Assembly (NCBI GenBank): GCA_023432805.1
Contig: JAEYUG010000060.1
Location: forward strand, 1-42,324
DNA: 42,324 nucleotides
Reading direction: 5' to 3'
Origin: Bacteroidota bacterium
Lineage (GTDB): Bacteria > Bacteroidota > Ignavibacteria > SZUA-365
A model generated the notes under the pieces. That model saw only the letters and a program-made list of their open reading frames with translations. It made no database searches and had not been told where the DNA came from. Below are positions 23,948 through 30,968 of the stretch, one piece after another; within the stretch, counting starts at the first letter, position 1; each line of letters opens with the position of its first letter. A program made the translations under genes and the position numbers.

Positions 23948-25816
23948 TCATCTTTTCATGATCCGCATCTGCCGACCCTCCGAGGTCAGCAGGTACAGGC
24001 CCGCGGACCAGGCGGTGGTGGGGATGATGCGGATACCGGCGAGTGCGCCGCTCCAGACTACGCGGCCAAGCAGATCAGTGATGCGCACATCGATCTGACG
24101 TGCCGATGTGCTGCGCAGCGTCAGCACGTCGGTGATGGGATGCGGGGCAGCCGTGATCTCGATGCCGCGCGCGTGCGCCTGCCTGCGCGTGCGCGTGCCG
24201 TCCGCCACATCGAGCGTGTCGACCGCAGTGGTCGCGGTGCGGATGATCGCGCGCATCGCATCCATCTTGTGCGTGCGGTCGGGGTGCGCAACGTCGTCGG
24301 TGAGTCCCCAGCACCCGTAGCGCGTGTATGCGGAGGCCAGCGTGAAGTGCAGCGCGAGCCCGCCCCCGAGGTCGCGCCACGTGGCGGTGTAGTTGGCCAC
24401 GAGCACGTCTCGCATCGCGAGGGTGCGGTGCGCGCGGATCTGCGCATCGAGGTTCGTCGTGCCTCCGCCGGCGGGCAGGTGCGGACCGCCCTCGTACGAA
24501 GTGCAGCCCCCGGGAAGCTTCCACGCCGCGGCCTTGGCCACGTGCACCGGACGGTAGGTGGCGGTCTGCGCATCCGTGCGCTGCGCGGTGATGTCCTCCA
24601 TCATTCCTGCCAGCATCGCTGACGTGTCGGGCGACGAGGCGCGGGTGGACCCGAAGTACAGCGCGGTGCTTGTGGCCCAGATGTATCGGTCGGGCGCGCC
24701 GAACGTGCGGTTGATGTAGTCGAGGTGCGTATCGCTGCGGCCGTGGTACGCGTGCTGCCCGGCCATGATCACGCGGATGCGGCGGTTGATCTCCTGCGCG
24801 CCGAACACGCCCGCGAACCAGCGCGACAGCTCGACCGTGCGACGCGCGTGGTTCTGGTCGAAGCTGATGCCGCGCGCGGCCGCGGCCGCGGCGTTGTAAG
24901 GACCGTGCGTGGCCTGAGTCGGACTCCACACCTCGTTGCTGCTCTCGACGTAGATGTTGATCGCGGGGTCGAGATCGCGTGCGAGCATGGTCGCGAGCTC
25001 GGTGACGTAGGTGGAATCGCAGGATTGATGCACGCAGATCCAGACGTCCTTGCGCAACTCGTTCGCGAGCGCGACGATGTACTCCCAGCACCACCCGTCC
25101 CGCTTGCCGCTGGTGGAAGCCATGCTCACCTGGGCTGCGTCGCGGGGCGTCTTGCGTTGCTGCCAGCGGGTGACGGCCGGGTAGACGGGTTCGCCATCCC
25201 AGATGTTCTGGACGTTGTAGAAGCGGTAGCATGCGAAGTCCGCCGCCCGGCAGAGCGCGATGTAGGCGTCGGTGAAGATGCGCGCATCGTCGATCGGGTA
25301 TCCGGGTCGGTGCACGCGCAGCTCGGTGATGCCGGAGTTGAGTGGGGATGCAGGTGTGCGCCGTGTGTCGCGGAGCTGGAGGAAGACGAGTCCGTGATTC
25401 GCGTTGGGGAAGCCTCCGACCACGAGCTCGAAGGTGGTGCGATTGCGCGTGCTGTCGTAGACGACGTTCTCGATCGCGACGCTCGTGCCCGTGGCGCGCA
25501 CGGTGGCCCTGCCGGTGAAGGCGCCGGCGTAGCGTCCGCTGTAGTCGATGCGGTAGCGGTCGGGATCGTCGATGCTGCCGGCCCATTCGGCGACGGGACG
25601 GCCATCCATCAGCACCAGATCGAAATCACTCGCTGGCCATCCGAGGCTGTCGTAGCCCGTCGCGTTGCTGTATCGGCTGGTGTGGTTGAGGATGTTGACG
25701 AAGGCGCCCATGTCGTCGAGGTTCACCCCGAGCGCGAAGCGTGCCTGAGGCTGCGCCGCAGCATTGCTCACGCACGCGGCGGTGCAGAGCAGCAGGGTGA
25801 GCAGACGAGGCACCAT
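23948..25816 (-). CDS. Secreted clan-A-like glycoside hydrolase with PHP-type sorting tail
   Basis: 622 residues. Signal peptide MVPRLLTLLLCTAACVSNAA. The N-terminal beta-sandwich-like part (about 25-170; FALGVNLDDMGAFVNILNHT) is followed by a TIM-barrel-like region (about 180-500). Asn294-Glu295 in YVESSNEVW has the form of the clan GH-A acid/base, and Glu442 in TSYEGG is a good candidate nucleophile. Proteins of this shape are often labelled cellulose-binding or GH in other bacteria; I cannot name the substrate. The C-terminal 80 residues resemble a sorting domain (APHPITDVL, VRITDLLGRVVWSG, AGLYLLTSEGRQMRI). ATG 25816 is chosen; the upstream in-frame codon at 25837 is TTG and lies inside the preceding gene. 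The gap to the small membrane protein gene is 10 nt, so the two form an operon. Confidence 0.75.
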   Translation of the reverse strand: MVPRLLTLLLCTAACVSNAAAQPQARFALGVNLDDMGAFVNILNHTSRYSNATGYDSLGWPASDFDLVLMDGRPVAEWAGSIDDPDRYRIDYSGRYAGAFTGRATVRATGTSVAIENVVYDSTRNRTTFELVVGGFPNANHGLVFLQLRDTRRTPASPLNSGITELRVHRPGYPIDDARIFTDAYIALCRAADFACYRFYNVQNIWDGEPVYPAVTRWQQRKTPRDAAQVSMASTSGKRDGWCWEYIVALANELRKDVWICVHQSCDSTYVTELATMLARDLDPAINIYVESSNEVWSPTQATHGPYNAAAAAARGISFDQNHARRTVELSRWFAGVFGAQEINRRIRVIMAGQHAYHGRSDTHLDYINRTFGAPDRYIWATSTALYFGSTRASSPDTSAMLAGMMEDITAQRTDAQTATYRPVHVAKAAAWKLPGGCTSYEGGPHLPAGGGTTNLDAQIRAHRTLAMRDVLVANYTATWRDLGGGLALHFTLASAYTRYGCWGLTDDVAHPDRTHKMDAMRAIIRTATTAVDTLDVADGTRTRRQAHARGIEITAAPHPITDVLTLRSTSARQIDVRITDLLGRVVWSGALAGIRIIPTTAWSAGLYLLTSEGRQMRIMKR

Positions 25817-25826
25817 GCCGATCGGA

Positions 25827-26066
25827 TTACTTCGCAAGTGATCGGTTGAACCAGCGGGTGATCGCGTGGTTCAGTGCGACACAGCCGGTACCCTCCACGC
25901 ACGAGAGCAGGATGCTGATCCACAGCGGCTGCTGCAGCCAGTCGGTGAACACCAGGTAGTTGATGACGAACACGACAAGTGATATCAGAGTGGCGGCGAG
26001 GAGCAGCCTGTTCCACGAGACCGGTGTGCCGACTGTCGTGCCTGAAGCGTGCGTGGTGTCCGTCAT
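25827..26066 (-). CDS. Small two-helix inner-membrane protein
   Basis: 79 residues. Two hydrophobic segments (RLLLAATLISLVVFVINYLV and PLWISILLSCVEGTGCVALN) are separated by a short polar turn (FTDWLQQ). The N terminus is Thr/Ser-rich (MTDTTHASGTTVG) and the tail is basic. I do not recognise a family. ATG 26066 has AGAGGA 5 nt upstream, which supports translation. It ends 10 nt before the glycosidase-like gene and so is its operon partner, though nothing in it suggests a specific link to polysaccharide metabolism. Confidence 0.65.
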   Translation of the reverse strand: MTDTTHASGTTVGTPVSWNRLLLAATLISLVVFVINYLVFTDWLQQPLWISILLSCVEGTGCVALNHAITRWFNRSLAK

Positions 26067-26249
26067 GAAATCCTCTCGGCTGATGTCGGAAATGTGCGTT
26101 GTGGGTGATCCGGTGAATCTACTAATTTACCTGATTTCCCCGTATCATTCGAAAGGACCGCCAGCGAATCGTTAGAGCGGACGAGCAGCAGGCAACGCTC
26201 TGTTGAACGCAGTGATTCTGCTGACATCTAACTATGCGAGAGATGAATC

Positions 26250-26882
26250 ATGAGTACAGTATTCGTCAACATTGGTCTTAGCCTGGATGGCTACATGGCA
26301 CCGGAAGGTATGACCATGGAAAATCCAGGGTACAAGAACTGGGGCGCCAAGTGGGGTGCGCTGATGGCTTGGCTCGTCAATCAACAGCACTTTCGGGAAA
26401 ACCTCAAGCTCGGGCCAGGAGGGACGACCGGACCGGTCAATGACCTGGTCCGCAGCACGATAGAACGCATCGGTGCCAACATCATGGGCAAACGAATGTT
26501 CGACCAAGGCGAGCGCACCTGGCCGGAGGAGGCTCCGTTCCACACGCCGGTTTACGTCCTTACCAATGAGAAACGTCTACCCTGGGTGCGTCCCGGCGGA
26601 ACAACCTTTTACTTCATCAATGACGGACCGGAGACTGCCCTGGAGCAGGCTAGGGAATCCGCAGGCAGTCGTGATATTCGTATCGCGGGAGGTGCGGATG
26701 TGATCCAGCAATACTTGAATCTTGGTGCCATAGATGAGCTGGAAATCGCCTTGGCGCCCGTTTTGTTCGGCGGCGGGCGGCGTCTCTTTGAGAACCTTCG
26801 CGAGCCCGGCCCGCAGTTTCGTATTACCACCGTGATTGATGGTCCCGAAGCCACACACGTGCGCTATTCGGCTCAAAGGTAG
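26250..26882 (+). CDS. RibD C-terminal / dihydrofolate reductase-like protein
   Basis: 210 residues. VFVNIGLSLDGYMAPEG at the N terminus, IERIGANIMGKRMFDQGE, VYVLTNEKR, DIRIAGGADVIQQYLNLGAI and ELEIALAPVLFGGGRRLF are the RibD-C/DHFR-like fold with its NADPH-binding strands. Stand-alone members of this family (for example YyaP-like proteins) are reductases of unknown substrate, not riboflavin deaminase/reductases, since the deaminase domain is missing. By eye its GC and codon choice are clearly lower and more mixed than the surrounding genes. It sits between the minus-strand operon and the 3' end of a tRNA gene, so recent acquisition is likely. Confidence 0.85.
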   Translation: MSTVFVNIGLSLDGYMAPEGMTMENPGYKNWGAKWGALMAWLVNQQHFRENLKLGPGGTTGPVNDLVRSTIERIGANIMGKRMFDQGERTWPEEAPFHTPVYVLTNEKRLPWVRPGGTTFYFINDGPETALEQARESAGSRDIRIAGGADVIQQYLNLGAIDELEIALAPVLFGGGRRLFENLREPGPQFRITTVIDGPEATHVRYSAQR

Positions 26883-26913
26883 AAGAGCGGAACCTGATCG
26901 ATTCCGCTCTTCT
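26881..26913 (+). terminator. Hairpin terminator of the RibD-like gene
   Basis: AGAAGAGCGGAA (26881-26892), 9-nt loop, TTCCGCTCTTCT (26902-26913): a perfect 12-bp stem that includes the last two bases of the stop codon. Confidence 0.7.
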
Positions 26914-26961
26914 GTCGAACGACTGCTTCCGACTGGCATCGGAAGCTGGGGGCTGGGGGTG

Positions 26962-27035
26962 TGGGCCCTGTAGGACTTGAACCTACGACCAATGGATTAT
27001 GAGTCCACCGCTCTGACCAACTGAGCTAAGGGCCC
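26962..27035 (-). tRNA. tRNA-Ile2 (anticodon CAU, read as k2C-AU)
   Basis: A 74-nt cloverleaf on the minus strand. The acceptor is GGGCCCT/AGGGCCC with discriminator A. The D arm is TAGCTCAGTTGGTCAGAGC, the anticodon loop CTCATAA (CAU), and the T arm GTAGGTTCAAGTCCTAC. CCA is not encoded. CAU is shared by Met and Ile2. The acceptor-D region CCTTAGCTCAG and variable region TTGGTCG follow the Ile2 pattern rather than initiator or elongator Met, so the C34 is expected to be lysidinylated by TilS. Confidence 0.9.
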
Positions 27036-27176
27036 GAACAGGTCAAAATACCATGGCATCGAAGGAAATGCAACGCGCACTGCGTATGTTCGAGGATGCA
27101 TGCGCACCACCGAAACATGTTCGTACGCGAAGGCGCCACACGGCCCCGACGACGTCATGATCGTCCGTCACGGGAG

Positions 27177-27196
27177 GACGGACGCCCTCGTCCGTC
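27177..27196 (-). repeat. Dispersed palindromic repeat, copy d
   Basis: On the plus strand GACGGACG, loop CCCT, CGTCCGTC: a perfect 8-bp stem, 13 nt upstream of the lipoprotein start codon. Confidence 0.75.
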
Positions 27197-27209
27197 AGAC
27201 CGAGATCCG

Positions 27210-27734
27210 GTGCGACGCATTCATTTCGCGATCGCGATGCTGGCCATGCTCGTCGTGCTTTTCGGCGCTGTGCCCGGATGCAACCCGTTTGCGCCTGAAC
27301 TCGCGGGCGAGAACGAAGGACGCGGGGTGCTGATCAGCGACCAGCGCACGATCGAGGGCGTGTTCCAGAACATGCGCTATGCATATACGTTCAAGGATAC
27401 GACGATCTACGGCGGACTGCTCGCGCAGGATTTCGTCTTCACCTACCGCGACTACGACAAGGTGGTCGACATCAGCTGGGGCCGCGACGACGAAATGCGC
27501 ACGACGCATCAGCTGTTTCAAAACGCGATGACGCTCAATCTGGTCTGGAACAACATCGTCGGGTTTTCAGGGGATTCTCTGCTCGCAAGTGTGACGCGCA
27601 GCTTCAATCTCACGGTGACGTTCTCGCCGGGCGATGCCGCGCGAGTCGACGGTCGCGTGGCGCTGGTGCTGCGACGGCCGGGGTCGGATCAACCATGGAG
27701 GATCACACAGTGGAAGGACGAATCGAATTTCTGA
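27210..27734 (+). CDS. Lipoprotein of unknown function (NTF2-like pattern)
   Basis: 174 residues from GTG 27210. A short n-region (MRRIHF), a hydrophobic core (AIAMLAMLVVLFGAV) and the lipobox VPGC indicate export and lipidation. The mature part (QRTIEGVFQNMRYAYTFKDT, YGGLLAQDFVFTYRDYD, LVLRRPGSDQPWRITQWKDE) has the alternating helix-sheet pattern of NTF2/SnoaL-like folds that hold small molecules in a cone. This is a structural guess. The frame is open upstream to 27096, but that part translates the palindromic repeat and lacks signal character. The stop codon forms the first bases of a further repeat copy, and the next gene overlaps. Confidence 0.75.
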   Translation: MRRIHFAIAMLAMLVVLFGAVPGCNPFAPELAGENEGRGVLISDQRTIEGVFQNMRYAYTFKDTTIYGGLLAQDFVFTYRDYDKVVDISWGRDDEMRTTHQLFQNAMTLNLVWNNIVGFSGDSLLASVTRSFNLTVTFSPGDAARVDGRVALVLRRPGSDQPWRITQWKDESNF

Positions 27735-29197
27735 CGGACGAGGGCGGGCGGCCTCGCGTATGGTGGACGAGGACGTCCACCGTCCTTTCTCTCATCCTGT
27801 CCCTCCTGCTGGTGCTGGCGCAGTCGGCAGGGGCACAGCTGATTCCCTTCGGTCTCGAGGAGGAGTTCGTCACGACCGTCGCGGTCGAGAAGAGGGATCG
27901 GCATGGAGGACCGGCCTGGCCCCTCGTCGTCGCCGGCACCATGCGCGGCGGCGTCCACGCCAACGACGCCTTCGGCAATCTGACCACCTGGCGGCAGATC
28001 GGAAGCCTCCCCGCCCGCATCACCGCCCTCGGCCTCCAGCACTGGGGCGCGGGTCCCATGGACGGCCTCCACATCTTCGCCGCACCCGCCCGCATGATGC
28101 CGTCGGACACCCTGCCCCTCCTCTACCGCGCAGGCATCCGCATCGTGCCCCCCGACGACACCGTCTGGGTTGAAGCCGACAGCGGCATCAACCGCCGCGC
28201 CGTCTATGAACTCCACGCCGTGGACGCCTCGTACTACACCGGCCACACACAGCCGCAGCCCGTGCTCGCAGGCGGTTCGCACGGCATGTGGCGCGGCACA
28301 CCCGGCGGCATGTTCTGGGAGTCCGTCGCCGCCACCGATCCCTACGGCGACATTCGCGCCTTCGATCTCGCTCCCCACTGGTTCGGGTCCCTCGTCTGGG
28401 CCGCCGGCAGCTCGATGCTCTCGCCCGCCGCCTTCCGCAGCACCGACCTCGGCGCGACATGGGAGCGCCGCCTCCTCGTGCAGCTTCCGATCGAGGGCAC
28501 GGCCGTCGACGTCGCCATCAACCAGCGCAGTCCCGACAGCGTCTACGTCGTGGCTGCGGGCAGCGTCTTCCTCACACCCGACGGCGGAAAAACATGGGAC
28601 ACCGTCTGGACCCCGCGCGCACAGATCGCAATCCGCACCATGGTGCTCGATCCCCTCATGCCCGAGCATGTCTACATCGGCGGCGAATACGTCGGCGTGA
28701 ACGTGCTCGCGCTGCTCGCCAGCAGCGACGGCGGCGCGACCTGGCGCGACGCCTACATGCCCGGCGGCATGTCCATCGCAGGCGCCGTCGACCTCGCCTT
28801 CCTCGACACCGAGAGCCGCGAGGATCCCGCCAAACACCTGCGCGCCGTCGTGATCGCCACCGGCGGCACGGGTGTGTGGATGCTGCCGGCCGGCATGCCG
28901 ACGGATGTCCGCGACCGACCGGCGCAGCCTGCGGCCCCCGTGCTCGACTGTGCGCCCCATCCCGTGCGGGGGGAAGCCGTCTTCACGCTCACGGCATCGG
29001 AGGCTTCCGCCGGCAGCGGCGGCGCGCATCTGCGCATCACCGATCTGCTGGGACGCATAGTGGCCGAGCGCATCCTCACCGATGGCGCGGTACGCAACAT
29101 CCCTATGAACCTCGGCGCGCTGCCGGCGGGACTCTACATCGCCACGCTCCGAACCACGCGCATCACCCTCGCGCGCACCATCGTCGTCGCGCGCTGA
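27695..29197 (+). CDS. Secreted beta-propeller protein with PHP-type sorting tail; signal peptide contains the palindromic repeat
   Basis: 500 residues if ATG 27695 is used. The hydrophobic core of the signal peptide (VLSLILSLLLVLAQSAGAQ) begins only at residue ~31. No ATG/GTG/TTG lies between the repeat and the core, so translation apparently runs through the repeat. The start overlaps the lipoprotein gene by 40 nt. The mature protein has propeller blades with Asp-box-like turns (STDLGATWERR, LTPDGGKTWDTVW, SSDGGATWRD). The C-terminal ~80 residues resemble a sorting domain starting CAPHPVRGEAVF (PHP in place of PNP) and ending ARTIVVAR. It shares the PHP variant with the genes at 22595 and 23948. 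The alpha/beta hydrolase gene follows after 18 nt. Confidence 0.75.
   Translation: MEDHTVEGRIEFLTDEGGRPRVWWTRTSTVLSLILSLLLVLAQSAGAQLIPFGLEEEFVTTVAVEKRDRHGGPAWPLVVAGTMRGGVHANDAFGNLTTWRQIGSLPARITALGLQHWGAGPMDGLHIFAAPARMMPSDTLPLLYRAGIRIVPPDDTVWVEADSGINRRAVYELHAVDASYYTGHTQPQPVLAGGSHGMWRGTPGGMFWESVAATDPYGDIRAFDLAPHWFGSLVWAAGSSMLSPAAFRSTDLGATWERRLLVQLPIEGTAVDVAINQRSPDSVYVVAAGSVFLTPDGGKTWDTVWTPRAQIAIRTMVLDPLMPEHVYIGGEYVGVNVLALLASSDGGATWRDAYMPGGMSIAGAVDLAFLDTESREDPAKHLRAVVIATGGTGVWMLPAGMPTDVRDRPAQPAAPVLDCAPHPVRGEAVFTLTASEASAGSGGAHLRITDLLGRIVAERILTDGAVRNIPMNLGALPAGLYIATLRTTRITLARTIVVAR
27733..27750 (+). repeat. Partial palindromic repeat, copy e'
   Basis: GACGGACGAGGGCGGGCG begins within the TGA stop codon of the lipoprotein gene. 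The right arm has decayed (GGGCG in place of TCCGTC). Confidence 0.5.
27762..27781 (+). repeat. Dispersed palindromic repeat, copy e, inside a coding sequence
   Basis: GGTGGACG, loop AGGA, CGTCCACC: a perfect 8-bp stem. It lies in the predicted signal-peptide n-region of the propeller protein, where it codes about WWTRTST. Confidence 0.75.
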
Positions 29198-29215
29198 TCA
29201 TTCACCGGAGAAGCC

Positions 29216-30115
29216 ATGCACCTCAAGCGATTCCATTTCACACGACATCTGCTGCTGCTCGCCGCGCTCGCGTGCGCGGGCTGCGCGAAGGAGGCGCCGC
29301 GCGATGGCGCGCCGCCTGATGCGACCGCGCCGGTCGAGGGAGCGGCCCGCTCCGACGACGGCACGCGCATCGCCTACGTGACGGCCGGCACGGACGCACC
29401 CGCGCTCGTGTTCGTGCACGGGTGGAGCTGCGATAAAAGCTATTGGGATCCGCAATTCCGATTCTTTGCCGCCACGCACCGCGTGGTCGCGATCGACCTG
29501 GCGGGTCACGGCGCGAGCGACACGACGCGCCGGGAATGGACGGTCGAATCCTACGCCGACGATGTCGCGGCCGTGGTCATGCAGCTCGGGCTCACGGACG
29601 TCGTATTGATCGGACACTCGATGGGCGGTCCCATTGCCGTCGAGGCGGCGCGGAGGCTTCCCGGCCGCGTGCGCGGCATCGTGGGGGCCGACACCTTCCA
29701 GGATGTGACCGAGACGTTTCCGGAATCCGAGCGCGTTGCGTTCGTCGGGGGATTCCACCGCAACTTCGTGGAGATGACGCGCGCCTTCGTGCTCGGCATG
29801 TTTCCCGAGACGGCCGACTCGGCGCTGGTCGCGCGCGTGGTCGACGACATGAGCGCCGGCGACGCCCGCGTGGGCGCGGGATCGATGGACCACATGTTCC
29901 TGCACGACATGCCCGCCGCGCTGCGCGAAGTGCGCGTGCCGGTGCATGCGATCAACTGCGACCGCTGGCCCACGAACACCGAGGCCAACCGCCGCCACTT
30001 CGCCGCGTTCACGCTCGATCTCATGCCAGGACGCGGACACTTCGTGATGCTCGAAGATTCGACGACGTTCAACCGTCTGCTCGCGCAGGCCGTCGCGCGC
30101 TTCGAGGCCCCGTGA
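29216..30115 (+). CDS. Lipoprotein alpha/beta-hydrolase
   Basis: 299 residues. A lipoprotein-type signal (LLLLAALACAGC, Cys23) exports it to the envelope. The mature part is an alpha/beta hydrolase fold: ALVFVHGWSCDKSYWDPQ (oxyanion hole HG), VVAIDLAGHGASD, nucleophile elbow VVLIGHSMGGPI with Ser135, and the catalytic His in MPGRGHFVMLED near the C terminus. It is most like the esterase/haloperoxidase-lactonase group; the substrate is unknown. A GGAG lies 7 nt before ATG 29216. It sits in a tight run: 18 nt after the propeller gene and overlapping the next gene by one base (TGATG), so it is translated together with the nitrilase-family enzyme. Confidence 0.88.
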   Translation: MHLKRFHFTRHLLLLAALACAGCAKEAPRDGAPPDATAPVEGAARSDDGTRIAYVTAGTDAPALVFVHGWSCDKSYWDPQFRFFAATHRVVAIDLAGHGASDTTRREWTVESYADDVAAVVMQLGLTDVVLIGHSMGGPIAVEAARRLPGRVRGIVGADTFQDVTETFPESERVAFVGGFHRNFVEMTRAFVLGMFPETADSALVARVVDDMSAGDARVGAGSMDHMFLHDMPAALREVRVPVHAINCDRWPTNTEANRRHFAAFTLDLMPGRGHFVMLEDSTTFNRLLAQAVARFEAP

Positions 30116-30876
30116 TGCGCCTCGTGTTGATGCAGCCGCAGTTGCGGGCCTTCGACGACGTGTACAACGCCGCTCTCATCGAACGTCTGCTCGATTCCTT
30201 TCGCGGCGCGCTCGATGATGACGACGTGATCCTGCTTCCCGAGCACGTGCGCTTCGACGGCGACGCCGATGCGTACCGCGCCTACGTCACCGCGCTCGCC
30301 GTGTCCATGCAGTGCCACGTCGTGGGCGGCTCGTACCACGAACAACGCGGCGCGGTGCGTGTGAACACGGGCATCACCGTCGCTCCCGATGGCGACGTGA
30401 TCGCGCGGCATGAGAAACTGCGTCCTTACGCCGATGAGCGCACCCGCGTCGAAGCGGGAGTGGATCACGGCTGCGTCATGATTGCGGGACGCCGCGTGCT
30501 CGTGCGCGTGTGTGCGGATTTCTGGTTCAGCGACCTCTTCCTCTCCGCCGACGAGCTGCCCGACCTCGTGCTCGTGCCCGCGCTTTCGGTCACACGCAAG
30601 GCCACGCCCGACTACTCGCGCCAGCTCTGGCGGCATCTCGCCGTCGCCCGCGCCTATGAATTCGGCGTCTACGCGGGCATCAGCGACTGGGGTCACCCCA
30701 GCGAACTTCCGCGCCTGATGACCAGCGGCGTCGGCGGCCGCGCCCACCCGACGGGCCTCGATCCCAGCGCCATGTTCGAACCCATCAGCGATGGCGTCCG
30801 CCTCTACACCCTCGACTTCACCGCGCTCGAAGAGTTCCGCCACGACCGGCGCGAGCGCGGCTTCTTCTGGAAGTAG
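30115..30876 (+). CDS. Nitrilase-superfamily amidase
   Basis: 253 residues. The carbon-nitrogen hydrolase catalytic triad is visible: Glu43 in VILLPEHVRF, Lys101 in RHEKLRPY and Cys133 in LVRVCADFWFSDLF. It hydrolyses a C-N bond (amide, ureido or nitrile); the short length and soluble N terminus fit the omega-amidase/carbamylase-like branches rather than apolipoprotein N-acyltransferase. ATG 30115 overlaps the stop of the hydrolase gene by one base, a sign of translational coupling. The long upstream open frame is the hydrolase gene read in another frame. Both enzymes could act on one substrate, one outside and one inside the cell, but this is inference. Confidence 0.87.
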   Translation: MRLVLMQPQLRAFDDVYNAALIERLLDSFRGALDDDDVILLPEHVRFDGDADAYRAYVTALAVSMQCHVVGGSYHEQRGAVRVNTGITVAPDGDVIARHEKLRPYADERTRVEAGVDHGCVMIAGRRVLVRVCADFWFSDLFLSADELPDLVLVPALSVTRKATPDYSRQLWRHLAVARAYEFGVYAGISDWGHPSELPRLMTSGVGGRAHPTGLDPSAMFEPISDGVRLYTLDFTALEEFRHDRRERGFFWK

Positions 30877-30897
30877 GGCATGCGTTTTTCTTTTTCG

Positions 30898-30905
30898 TAC
30901 GTTTC
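30898..30905 (+). promoter_or_regulatory. Candidate -10 box for the 13-repeat propeller gene
   Basis: TACGTTTC, one base off TAnnTTTG, 63 nt before ATG 30969. Confidence 0.3.
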
Positions 30906-30968
30906 ATCCTGCGCCCGATGGGACGCAGGTTCACATCGACGGCATCTGGTTCAGCAACAGGAGCTTCC

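Noticed and set aside
26067..26249. Duplicated tRNA 3' end (att site) flanking the RibD-like gene
   Set aside because: No stretch resembling the tRNA-Ile2 T arm and acceptor was found on the far side of the gene.
26962..27035. tRNA-Met instead of tRNA-Ile2
   Set aside because: The anticodon alone cannot decide, but acceptor, D-arm and variable-loop features follow Ile2. A TilS-identity model would settle it.
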